Assembly (NCBI GenBank): GCA_023250755.1 | Contig: JAHFAC010000014.1 | Coordinates: 5,781 to 13,046, forward strand | Length of the DNA stretch: 7,266 bases | Source of the DNA: Bacteriovoracaceae bacterium | GTDB lineage: Bacteria; Bdellovibrionota; UBA1018 | Direction of reading: 5' to 3' | In this document: one piece after another, positions 1-6,132 of the stretch | Layout of the letters: each line of letters starts with the position of its first letter | How positions within the stretch are numbered: the stretch's first letter is position 1 | The notes under the pieces: generated by a model | Told to the model about the DNA's origin: nothing | The model's input: the letters and a program-made list of their open reading frames with translations, nothing else | Databases searched by the model: none | Translations under genes and position numbers: made by a program

Positions 1-1
1 A

Positions 2-1606
2 GACCCGCAATTAGCCGGATGGGTTTCTGGCGAAGTGGATTTAAATTTTAAGGCAGGTGAGCTCGAAAGAGCCACAGGCAAGATGGCACTGACGGAATAT
101 GTCCTTGCCAAGACAGGTGTTCGCCTGGGTTTGGCGAATCCTGTCACTGTTCGCTTTGATCGAGGTACTTTTGATTTGAACGATTTATCTCTCCGAGGGA
201 GGCAAGGAGAGGCCACACTTACATTGAAAGCGCGGGATACTTTGCTTGAGGGCGCTGTTTTGGGCGAGTTGGATATTTCTTTGGTCGAATTTTTCACCCC
301 TGCCGTCTCTCAATCGACGGGAGTCGCCAAGCTTGACTTTGCAATCAATGGAACACTGAGATCACCATCAATTTTTGGGCGAGCGATTTTGAGCAATGGT
401 TTTTTAAAAACCCCTTCACTCGAATCTCCCTTTGAAAATGTAGGGGGGGTGATTCAACTCAAACAAAATGTGATTTCAATTCAAAGCCTAGAAGCGGATT
501 TGGCTAATGGTAGGGTTTTAACAAGCGGGACAGTCGACCTATTTGTTGATCGATATCCAAAAATTTCAATAAAAGCGGATCTTCTAGGGAATAAATTAAA
601 AATTTATCCATTTCAATTTATTAAAATTCACGGTGATATTCACGTGCATGGCGATTCACTCCCATACTTGGTAGATGGAGCTGTCGTAGTTGATTCAGCA
701 CTTTCACGTGAAAAACTGTCGACGCCGGGAGGGCAGATTTTAAAGTCAGCTCAATATACGCCCCCTCCGGGTCAAACTTATGAAAGCGATTACCCGAAAT
801 TCAAATTGAGCATCGCCGCCAACGCAGAAAGAGGGGTGCTGATTCAAAATGAGCTTTTTGATGTAGAGCTCAAAGGACAGGTGACGGTCATTAACTCACC
901 CGAAATTCCCCGTATTGTAGGTGCTGCTGAGATTGTCCAAGGGAAGATGACCTTTAGGGACCGGGTCTTTCAGATTCAATCAGCCGCAGTTCTTTTTGAC
1001 AATCCTACGGTCATTAACCCAAGCTTCAATCTGACGGCGGCAACTGAGGTCAATCAAGTTAAGGTCCAGCTTTTTGCTACCGGACGGCTTACGCAGCCTA
1101 AAGTAGAGCTGACGTCAAACCCTGTTTTGCCTGAATCTGAGATCCTTTCGTTACTGGCGCTTGGAATGACCTCTGAAGAGGTGAAGAAATTTGGATCTGG
1201 TGATCGATCGACGGTTGAGAAGAGCGAGGCTTTTTCGATTTTACTCCATTCAATGGATTTTAATCGTGATGTCCAAAATAAAACCGGGTTTCAGATCCAG
1301 CTCGATGAATCGGTGGACCAGAAGGCGGGTTCGAGTATATTTAGGCCCCGCACCGAGACTGATTCGGCCGCTGCTCCAAAAATCGTGATTAAAAGAAAAA
1401 TTGGACGAAAATTTGAGCTTTCGGTCGGGAGTACAGTGGGCGTCGGTACGTTAATTGAGCGTGAGGTCAACCTGGACTATCAAGTTTCACCCGCATTTTC
1501 TGTGATTGGGGTTTGGAACAGCTCTGAAGGAGCTGGAGCTGGGGTGGATGCACAGAACCGGTCATCTTTCGGCTTGGACTTTAAAGTACAAAAGAGGTTT
1601 AGGTAG
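2..1606 (+). CDS. tamB: TamB/DUF490-family translocation and assembly module protein, 5' end outside the window
   Basis: The reading frame is open from base 2, so this is the C-terminal 534 residues of a longer protein; the GTG at 35 is internal and not a real start. TamB proteins are long periplasm-spanning beta-rich proteins, normally anchored in the inner membrane. They work with an Omp85 barrel in outer-membrane protein insertion and/or phospholipid transport. Visible here are repeated short amphipathic beta strands and then the C-terminal DUF490 region. Its signature LPESEILSLLALG is encoded at 1127-1165, preceded by the typical 'P-x-V-E-L-T-S-N-P' strand. The end is short strands finishing in KVQKRFR, as in family members. 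The stop is one base before the next gene, an Omp85 protein, which supports the call. An AT-rich patch lies around 560-650 and a run of seven G at 443-449. The family is clear, but whether it is an orthologue of E. coli TamB or a paralogous AsmA-like protein is less certain. Confidence 0.86.
   Translation, partial: DPQLAGWVSGEVDLNFKAGELERATGKMALTEYVLAKTGVRLGLANPVTVRFDRGTFDLNDLSLRGRQGEATLTLKARDTLLEGAVLGELDISLVEFFTPAVSQSTGVAKLDFAINGTLRSPSIFGRAILSNGFLKTPSLESPFENVGGVIQLKQNVISIQSLEADLANGRVLTSGTVDLFVDRYPKISIKADLLGNKLKIYPFQFIKIHGDIHVHGDSLPYLVDGAVVVDSALSREKLSTPGGQILKSAQYTPPPGQTYESDYPKFKLSIAANAERGVLIQNELFDVELKGQVTVINSPEIPRIVGAAEIVQGKMTFRDRVFQIQSAAVLFDNPTVINPSFNLTAATEVNQVKVQLFATGRLTQPKVELTSNPVLPESEILSLLALGMTSEEVKKFGSGDRSTVEKSEAFSILLHSMDFNRDVQNKTGFQIQLDESVDQKAGSSIFRPRTETDSAAAPKIVIKRKIGRKFELSVGSTVGVGTLIEREVNLDYQVSPAFSVIGVWNSSEGAGAGVDAQNRSSFGLDFKVQKRFR
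1592..1597 (+). promoter_or_regulatory. Ribosome binding site that decides the GTG start of the Omp85 gene
   Basis: AAGAGG lies inside the last codons of the tamB-like gene, 10 nt before the GTG at 1608. It is the best purine-rich match near the gene junction and favours GTG 1608 over the in-frame ATG at 1506. The ATG would put 34 extra residues ahead of the signal peptide. GTG 1620 is a weaker alternative that would give a slightly shorter signal peptide beginning MKN. Confidence 0.5.
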
Positions 1607-1607
1607 A

Positions 1608-4394
1608 GTGCTGAATGGGGTGAAGAATTTAAATTTGAACGGGCTTATGTTCGGGTGTGTTCTCACCTTGGTTTATGTTTTACAAGCCAATGCGTCTTCG
1701 CTCAATGATGGCCTAGCAGTAGAGCGCTTGTCTACGGAGGCTCGACTTGAAATCGACCGAGTCGAGATCACGGGCGTGACGGTTTTTGATCAGCCTAGCA
1801 TTGAAGGTGCTTTGGAAATCGGAGTGGGAGATCGTCTTGAGCGAATTAAAGTGATTCGTACCGTGGAGAATTTTCAAAGCCTCTATCGAATTCGCGGATA
1901 TGAGAATACAGAAGTCCGCAGTGAGTTCTTGAGGACTCGGAGTGAAGCTGGATCATTTGAGAACATCCTACGAATCCAAATTATAGAGGGGAAACCAGTT
2001 CGTATTGCAAGTATTCACTTAGTCCCAGCGCTTGCTCGAAGTGACGATTTTCAAAAATCATGGAAGAGCATTGAGCCTATGCTCTTTAGCTTGCTTGGTG
2101 TTACGGCCGGAAACATATTGGACCAAGATCGAATCATCAAGGGCAAGCGTTCGGTTTTGGATTATTTAGCAACGGAAGAGTACGTAGGTGCCAAGATTGA
2201 CGATGTTCGCCTCAGCACTGCTGTGGTCCCATCGGGTACGAAGCTCGAGGCGTCACGCTGGTTGGATCTTGAGTTTAGAGTTGATCTAGGTGATCAGGTT
2301 ACCTTTGGGTTTAGGGGTAACACGGCGCTTACCCGAGGCTATCTCAATGCTTTGGTTGAGGAGCAGCGGTTACTCGGCTTTGGCAAGGATTATGTGGGAT
2401 CGATTCAAAATCGAATCGAAGATGAATATCGTTCAATGGGATACGCTCAGGTTCGGGTGACTCCCTATACTTTTGAAAAATCAGGGCTTCAAGAGCGTCA
2501 TATCTCTTATGCTATTCAAGAAGGCTTCAGGGTTTTAATTGATGCCGTAGATTTTGATGGAAATGTCATTTTTTCAGGCGAACAGCTGAAGAAACGTTTT
2601 TTTTCGCTGAGCGCTCCTCTGGTGCAGCGAGGGTATTTTATTAATAAAGAAATTGAAAAGGCAGCAGAGCGCTTGATTGAGCGCTTGAAGTCAGAAGGTT
2701 ATCTTTCTGCAAAACTGGTCACTATTAGCCGAATTCCGCTTCCTCCAAAGAATGGCGGGCATGAATCCATGCGTTTAGTGATTTACCTTTATGAGGGGGA
2801 GCAAACGCAGGTTCAGAAAATTCAGATTCTTGGGATCAAGGCTTTTTCATACCAAGAGATCATTCAGTTGTTGGGGATTCAAAAGGACTACCCGCTGAAT
2901 TTGTTTACCTTTAGTGAAGGACTTGAGGCGCTCAAGGCCACCTACCGCTCCAAAGGCTATTTGAGCATGAGTATCCTTAATGAGGGTAAAGAGAATGTGG
3001 TTCAATATTCTGAGGAAAATCGCAAAGCAGATATCCATCTTGAGATCGAAGAGGGATCCCAGTACAGGGCGGGTCGAATCCAGATTGATGGGCTGACAAA
3101 AACAATTAATCAGGTTGTTGAGAGAGAGTTTCAGTTTCAGGCGGGGGATGTCATCGATGAGCATAAACTGATGGACACCGAGGCTCGCTTGCGAAGGCTC
3201 GGCATATTCTCAGCAGTGAAGATTCGCGCAGCAGAAGATGAGGAGGGAAGGCCGGGTTATAAAACAGTCCAAGTACTTTTGGAGGAGGGAACTCCCGGCG
3301 TGATCGCGGGTGGCGTGGGATACCGAAATGATCTTGGCATCCGGGTTTTTGGTCAGACGACGTACACCAATCTTTGGAGTAGAAATCACGCTCTTTCTTT
3401 TGGCGTTAATCTGAACCGTCGTTTTGACGATGTTTTTTGCGCTAATATCGATAGAGATGGCATTGCGCACGGGGGGCCTTGCTATCTTGAGTATCGGTTT
3501 GAGCTCGGGTATCACTGGCCTTGGTTTACTCTGGGGGAGACTTCATTTCGTCCTAGAATCACGGTTGAGCGAACTCAATTCAGAAGCTTTGACGCCGAAA
3601 CAAAGTCTCTTGCGGCTGGGTTGGAACGCAGGCTCTTGGCCAATGTGAATTTAACCGGAGCATTTACCTACAGCCTGGAGCAAGTGGAGCAAAAAAATCC
3701 AATTATTGAAATTGATCGACAAACACTTTTGATTGGAGCCGTTACTCCAGCCCTTCGATTGGATTTGCGAGATAATTCTCTGGCCCCCACTTCGGGACTC
3801 TATTCGACCGTCTCCTATGAGTTTGCTCACCCTTCGTTCTTGGGGCAAAGTAATCACCCATCTGTTACCCAGGATGATCGTTTCCCGATCGCCTATTCTC
3901 GGGTTCAGTGGCGAACGGACGGCTTTATTCCACTCGGTCGAGAGATGACCTGGTACCTCTCGGCCCGTTTTGGCTTTGAGCAAAACCTGGTAGCTACCCC
4001 TCCCGAGATTTCCCCCCAGGATCTCGAAGCTCGGCGTTTTGCTATTCCTCTCATTAAGCAGTTTGCTCTAGGGGGGGCTGGGAGTGTTCGTGGCTTTGGT
4101 GAGCAAAAGATCAACAAAGCTGATTTAGCGATCCGAGGGACCTTATCGTATGCTAACTATCGGACTCAATTGGATTTTCCGTTTGCTGGCTCTTTGCGAT
4201 TTGGCCCCTTTTTTGATGCAGCTAGGTTAGCAGAGGATAATTGTAAGGTGGATTGTGACTTTTTCAAGGCGGCAGGAGTTGGATTTCATTATATGAGCCC
4301 CGTGGGGCCCGTGAACTTTGATTGGGGCTTTAATTTGAAACCTAGGGAGCAAGACGATCCTTATCAATTTCACTTTTCGATTGGAGTGATCTAG
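1608..4394 (+). CDS. BamA/TamA-family (Omp85) outer membrane protein with six POTRA domains
   Basis: Omp85 proteins fold beta-barrel proteins into the outer membrane (BamA) or act with TamB (TamA). From GTG 1608 the product is 928 aa. Residues 1-29 form a signal peptide: Lys6, a hydrophobic core at 13-25, and an ANA site with cleavage expected after Ala29. Six POTRA-like beta-alpha-alpha-beta-beta units follow at about 48-128, 130-225, 229-305, 307-398, 400-483 and 485-562. A barrel fills 565-928. Barrel marks are DLRDN plus P-T-S-G at 719-730, the VRGF motif at 827-830, and SPVGPVNFDWG near the end. The mature protein has only four cysteines, in two close pairs (C611/C625 and C879/C883). The last strand ends SIGVI, so the final residue is Ile and not the usual Phe or Trp. 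E. coli TamA has three POTRAs and BamA five. Six POTRAs look BamA-like, while the TamB neighbour one base upstream looks TamA-like, so I give no symbol. The family call is very secure; the exact orthology is not. Confidence 0.93.
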   Translation: MLNGVKNLNLNGLMFGCVLTLVYVLQANASSLNDGLAVERLSTEARLEIDRVEITGVTVFDQPSIEGALEIGVGDRLERIKVIRTVENFQSLYRIRGYENTEVRSEFLRTRSEAGSFENILRIQIIEGKPVRIASIHLVPALARSDDFQKSWKSIEPMLFSLLGVTAGNILDQDRIIKGKRSVLDYLATEEYVGAKIDDVRLSTAVVPSGTKLEASRWLDLEFRVDLGDQVTFGFRGNTALTRGYLNALVEEQRLLGFGKDYVGSIQNRIEDEYRSMGYAQVRVTPYTFEKSGLQERHISYAIQEGFRVLIDAVDFDGNVIFSGEQLKKRFFSLSAPLVQRGYFINKEIEKAAERLIERLKSEGYLSAKLVTISRIPLPPKNGGHESMRLVIYLYEGEQTQVQKIQILGIKAFSYQEIIQLLGIQKDYPLNLFTFSEGLEALKATYRSKGYLSMSILNEGKENVVQYSEENRKADIHLEIEEGSQYRAGRIQIDGLTKTINQVVEREFQFQAGDVIDEHKLMDTEARLRRLGIFSAVKIRAAEDEEGRPGYKTVQVLLEEGTPGVIAGGVGYRNDLGIRVFGQTTYTNLWSRNHALSFGVNLNRRFDDVFCANIDRDGIAHGGPCYLEYRFELGYHWPWFTLGETSFRPRITVERTQFRSFDAETKSLAAGLERRLLANVNLTGAFTYSLEQVEQKNPIIEIDRQTLLIGAVTPALRLDLRDNSLAPTSGLYSTVSYEFAHPSFLGQSNHPSVTQDDRFPIAYSRVQWRTDGFIPLGREMTWYLSARFGFEQNLVATPPEISPQDLEARRFAIPLIKQFALGGAGSVRGFGEQKINKADLAIRGTLSYANYRTQLDFPFAGSLRFGPFFDAARLAEDNCKVDCDFFKAAGVGFHYMSPVGPVNFDWGFNLKPREQDDPYQFHFSIGVI

Positions 4395-4419
4395 AGCGGC
4401 GATTTAAGGTTGACGAGGC

Positions 4420-4434
4420 AACGGGTCTCCTGTT
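4420..4434 (+). promoter_or_regulatory. Small hairpin in the rplM leader
   Basis: AACGGG (4420-4425) can pair with CCTGTT (4429-4434) across a 3-nt loop, giving a 6-bp stem with one G-U pair. It lies five bases ahead of the GAGG that precedes rplM. No T-run follows, so it is not an intrinsic terminator for the Omp85 gene. A place in L13 feedback control is possible, because L13 is reported to repress its own operon in E. coli. The stem is short and could be chance. Confidence 0.3.
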
Positions 4435-4439
4435 AATCC

Positions 4440-4443
4440 GAGG
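4440..4443 (+). promoter_or_regulatory. Ribosome binding site of rplM
   Basis: GAGG ends 4 nt before the ATG at 4448, which is somewhat close. It supports the ATG at 4448 as the start even though this gives L13 seven residues before the usual KT-[YF] beginning. No alternative ATG, GTG or TTG sits nearer to the conserved N-terminus. Confidence 0.5.
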
Positions 4444-4447
4444 TCTT

Positions 4448-4972
4448 ATGTTGCAAAACAGTACTTATCGCAAGACTTATCAGGCAAAGCAGTGTGTTCC
4501 TCATTTCTTCGAGCCCATAGGGCCTCGAGCTCCTCGGTGGTATTTCGTCGATGCTCAGGATCAAGTCGTAGGGCGTCTCGCAACGATTTTGGCTCGTGTT
4601 ATTACCGGAAAGCATAAACCCACTTATACACGTCATGCAGATGCAGGTGACTTTGTGGTGGTTCTGAATGCAGACAAAGTGGTTTTTACACGAAATAAAT
4701 GGACCGGTAAGCTTTATCGAGATCATTCCGGATATGTAGGGGGTTTGAAGACCAAGACGGCAAAAGAGATGCTCGAGAGAAATCCAGAAGAGATCCTTCG
4801 TTTAGCAGTTTGGGGAATGACTAATAAGTCGAGTCTTGCTCGTCATCAAATGAAAAAGCTTAAAATTTATATATCAGGTGATCATCCTCACGTTGCACAG
4901 AAGCCAGAAATGCTCCCTATGGCTGCAACTCGACGGACTGTTCTAAGGACCGCAGCTAAGCGCGCCTCCTGA
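4448..4972 (+). CDS. rplM: 50S ribosomal protein L13, enlarged
   Basis: L13 is an early-assembly protein of the large ribosomal subunit that binds 23S rRNA. The family core is unmistakable: WYFVDA-x-x-x-x-VGRLA at about 31-44, GKHKP-x-YT-x-H, GDFVVVLNADKV, and the closing GDHPHVAQKPEML. The protein is 174 aa against about 142 in E. coli. The extra length is in three places: about seven residues before the usual KT-[YF] start, about nine inserted residues between KTYQAK and WY (containing HFFEPIGPRAP), and a basic tail of about 16 residues after the normal C-terminus. The usually conserved LPKG-x-LGR segment reads TNKSSLARH. Spacing to rpsI is 33 nt, the classic L13-S9 pair. Start choice rests on GAGG at 4440 and on the absence of a closer start codon. 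Identity is certain; the meaning of the extra segments is not. Confidence 0.97.
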   Translation: MLQNSTYRKTYQAKQCVPHFFEPIGPRAPRWYFVDAQDQVVGRLATILARVITGKHKPTYTRHADAGDFVVVLNADKVVFTRNKWTGKLYRDHSGYVGGLKTKTAKEMLERNPEEILRLAVWGMTNKSSLARHQMKKLKIYISGDHPHVAQKPEMLPMAATRRTVLRTAAKRAS

Positions 4973-4990
4973 TCCTATTTATTGAATCAA

Positions 4991-4998
4991 TAAGGAGA
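4991..4998 (+). promoter_or_regulatory. Strong ribosome binding site of rpsI
   Basis: TAAGGAGA ends 7 nt before the ATG at 5006. It is close to the consensus Shine-Dalgarno sequence and the strongest in the window, as expected for a highly translated ribosomal protein. The 33-nt rplM-rpsI gap shows no promoter or terminator. Confidence 0.85.
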
Positions 4999-5005
4999 TA
5001 TTGGA

Positions 5006-5404
5006 ATGGAAAAACAGTTGCATGAGGTTGGGAAACGCAAAAATGCCGTTGCCCGCGTTTATCTTCGCCCACGCGCCAGTGAGCAAGGTGTCATTCGTGT
5101 CAATGACCGCTCGTTTGAAGATTATTTCCCTCGCCCCACCTCTCGTATGATTATTATGCAACCTTTGGAGCTGACCTCTACCGTAGGTCGTTTCGACATT
5201 CTTGTGAATGTCCAAGGGGGTGGGCTTTCAGGTCAGGCGGGTGCTGTAAAGCATGGTATTTCTCGTGCACTTTTGGATGTGGATCCTGCTTTTCGCCCTA
5301 TCTTGAAAAAGGCGGGTCATCTCACTCGTGATTCACGTGAAGTCGAGCGGAAGAAGTACGGTTTGGCGGGAGCTCGTCGCCGATATCAATATTCTAAGCG
5401 TTGA
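5006..5404 (+). CDS. rpsI: 30S ribosomal protein S9
   Basis: S9 belongs to the head of the small ribosomal subunit, and its C-terminal tail reaches the P-site tRNA. The 132-residue product matches the family length (130 in E. coli). Family marks are [13 protein letters not shown] near the N-terminus, the V-x-GGG-x-SGQAGA-x-x-HGI-x-RAL core at about 68-89, and [14 protein letters not shown] followed by [10 protein letters not shown]. The last three residues, SKR, are the conserved tRNA-contacting tail. A Tyr stands where many species have Pro (RRRPQFSKR). The start is fixed by the strong ribosome binding site and by homology. The gene is probably co-transcribed with rplM. Its stop lies one base from the end of the convergent leftward gene, so any terminator must lie inside that gene. 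Confidence 0.98.
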   Translation: MEKQLHEVGKRKNAVARVYLRPRASEQGVIRVNDRSFEDYFPRPTSRMIIMQPLELTSTVGRFDILVNVQGGGLSGQAGAVKHGISRALLDVDPAFRPILKKAGHLTRDSREVERKKYGLAGARRRYQYSKR

Positions 5405-5405
5405 T

Positions 5406-6002
5406 TTAGGCAACCTTTTTCTTTGAGGCTGTTGCCTCGTAGACCAAGAGTAGGCACTCGACAGTGCGTCCGTACTCATGGGCGGCTTTAATTCGCTCAG
5501 CTTTGAGTAACTCATTTTGATGGGACGTGATGTTGTCCAGTTCGGTAAGGTGTCGCTTGCCCAGCAAGAGATAGCGGCGTATTTCTTCCGGGGTTTCAGT
5601 CATTCCTGCGGGTATTTGATTAGATAAGGCGTTGAGAAGATCAGCAGTGCTATTGGGTTGTTCATGAAGATGGAATTCTTCTGATGCCTCGCCTAGAAAA
5701 GGAAGTTCAGTGGGACGCGGTTCGAGGTAAGAAATTTTAGCCTCGTGCCAAGTTGCACGCGCAAGATGTTTGGCGCACCTTGCCCACCGTTCGGCGGTGA
5801 GTCGATCGTTTTCTCGATATGCTTCCATTGCATTTTTATAAAGTGTGACCACTTCATAGGGATTAACGCCAGGAATGGGTCGCCGGCTCCAAAAATGAGT
5901 GACACCTGCTTCAATTACACAGTTGTAGGCTTTCTTTAATTCGTGTTCCGCATTATCGGGTCCATGTGGGAATGAATTGTGATTTACTCGAATCATAATC
6001 AT
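5406..6002 (-). CDS. Uncharacterised alpha-helical protein, 198 aa
   Basis: I do not recognise this family. The product is 198 aa, with no signal peptide and no membrane segment, so it is probably cytoplasmic. It looks mostly helical. Residues 49-93 resemble a helical hairpin of TPR or HEPN type, with Y-x-N-A-M-E-A-Y-R-E-N-D-R-x-T-A-E-R-W-A-R-C-x-K-H; R72 and H79 give an R-x6-H spacing. A Pro-rich linker and an acidic stretch follow at about 95-130. A second helical segment runs from about 131 to the end and finishes in a Lys-rich tail. ATG 6002 is the most upstream ATG in frame before a stop at 6039-6041; ATG 5996 is an alternative. Neither has a clear Shine-Dalgarno sequence. The gene is oriented opposite to its neighbours, converging on rpsI and diverging from the QEGLA gene. 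It is probably a real gene: the frame is long, composition resembles the neighbours, and it fills the gap exactly. Function unknown. Confidence 0.75.
   Translation of the reverse strand: MIMIRVNHNSFPHGPDNAEHELKKAYNCVIEAGVTHFWSRRPIPGVNPYEVVTLYKNAMEAYRENDRLTAERWARCAKHLARATWHEAKISYLEPRPTELPFLGEASEEFHLHEQPNSTADLLNALSNQIPAGMTETPEEIRRYLLLGKRHLTELDNITSHQNELLKAERIKAAHEYGRTVECLLLVYEATASKKKVA
5408..5437. repeat. Inverted repeat at the convergent gene junction
   Basis: AGGCAAC (5408-5414) and GTTGCCT (5431-5437) are perfect 7-bp inverted arms around a 16-nt loop. They overlap the last codons of the leftward gene, just past the rpsI stop. Position suggests a shared 3'-end structure, but neither strand has a T-run after the stem and the loop is long. 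A classical intrinsic terminator is therefore not supported. It could still be an RNA 3'-end stabiliser, or chance within coding sequence. Confidence 0.3.
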
Positions 6003-6048
6003 AAGAGCTTTGCAAACGAAGCGCCAAAAAAATGTCAGTCAGGAGTGA

Positions 6049-6067
6049 GGCACTGAGATGAGGTGCC
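6049..6067. repeat. Short dyad GGCAC-N9-GTGCC in the divergent spacer
   Basis: GGCAC (6049-6053) and GTGCC (6063-6067) form 5-bp inverted arms nine bases apart. Position between two divergent genes would suit an operator, but the arms are short and only a single copy is present. Confidence 0.2.
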
Positions 6068-6083
6068 GATTTTCCACTTTGTG

Positions 6084-6124
6084 TTGAAAACTCATGTCAA
6101 AATAGAGTAATTGAGGATTTTCAA
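6084..6124. repeat. Inverted repeat TTGAAAA-N27-TTTTCAA upstream of the QEGLA gene
   Basis: Perfect 7-bp inverted arms lie at 6084-6090 and 6118-6124. The left arm overlaps the proposed -35 TTGAAA, the spacer contains the minus-strand TTGACA, and the right arm ends nine bases before the ATG at 6133. It may be a regulator site or an mRNA stem. The arms are AT-rich, so chance is a real alternative. Confidence 0.3.
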
Positions 6125-6132
6125 ATTAATCG

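Larger units (their letters stand above)
6003..6132. promoter_or_regulatory. Divergent promoter region between the unknown gene and the QEGLA gene
   Basis: This 130-bp spacer must carry start signals for both flanking genes. On the plus strand TTGAAA (6084-6089) and AGTAAT (6106-6111) stand 16 nt apart, a passable sigma-70-like pair. On the minus strand a perfect TTGACA lies at 6100-6095, but no good -10 stands 16-18 nt from it. GAGG at 6113-6116 is 16 nt before the ATG at 6133, far for a ribosome binding site. None of these assignments is firm. Confidence 0.4.

Noticed and set aside
1506..1607. In-frame ATG at 1506 as start of the barrel gene (962 aa)
   Set aside because: It would overlap the tamB-like gene by about 100 bases and place 34 hydrophilic residues before the signal peptide. 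GTG 1608 has a binding site and gives a normal signal peptide.
1647..1659. Lipoprotein-like cysteine in the signal peptide (C17 in LMFGC)
   Set aside because: The hydrophobic core before it would be only four residues long and the -3/-2 residues (Met, Phe) are poor. An AxA site at residues 27-29 fits better.
2667..2690. Tandem 12-bp repeat (two copies of GAGCGCTTGA plus two bases)
   Set aside because: It encodes ERLI-ERLK in a POTRA helix; repeated helix-forming residues explain it without special function.
2847..3515. Minus-strand open frames opposite the barrel gene
   Set aside because: They are shadow frames of a clearly coding gene, with no family features or start signals.
4410..4437. 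TTGACG (4410-4415) and GTTAAT (4432-4437) as a promoter for rplM
   Set aside because: The spacing of 16 is acceptable, but transcription would start at or past the GAGG ribosome binding site at 4440, leaving almost no leader.
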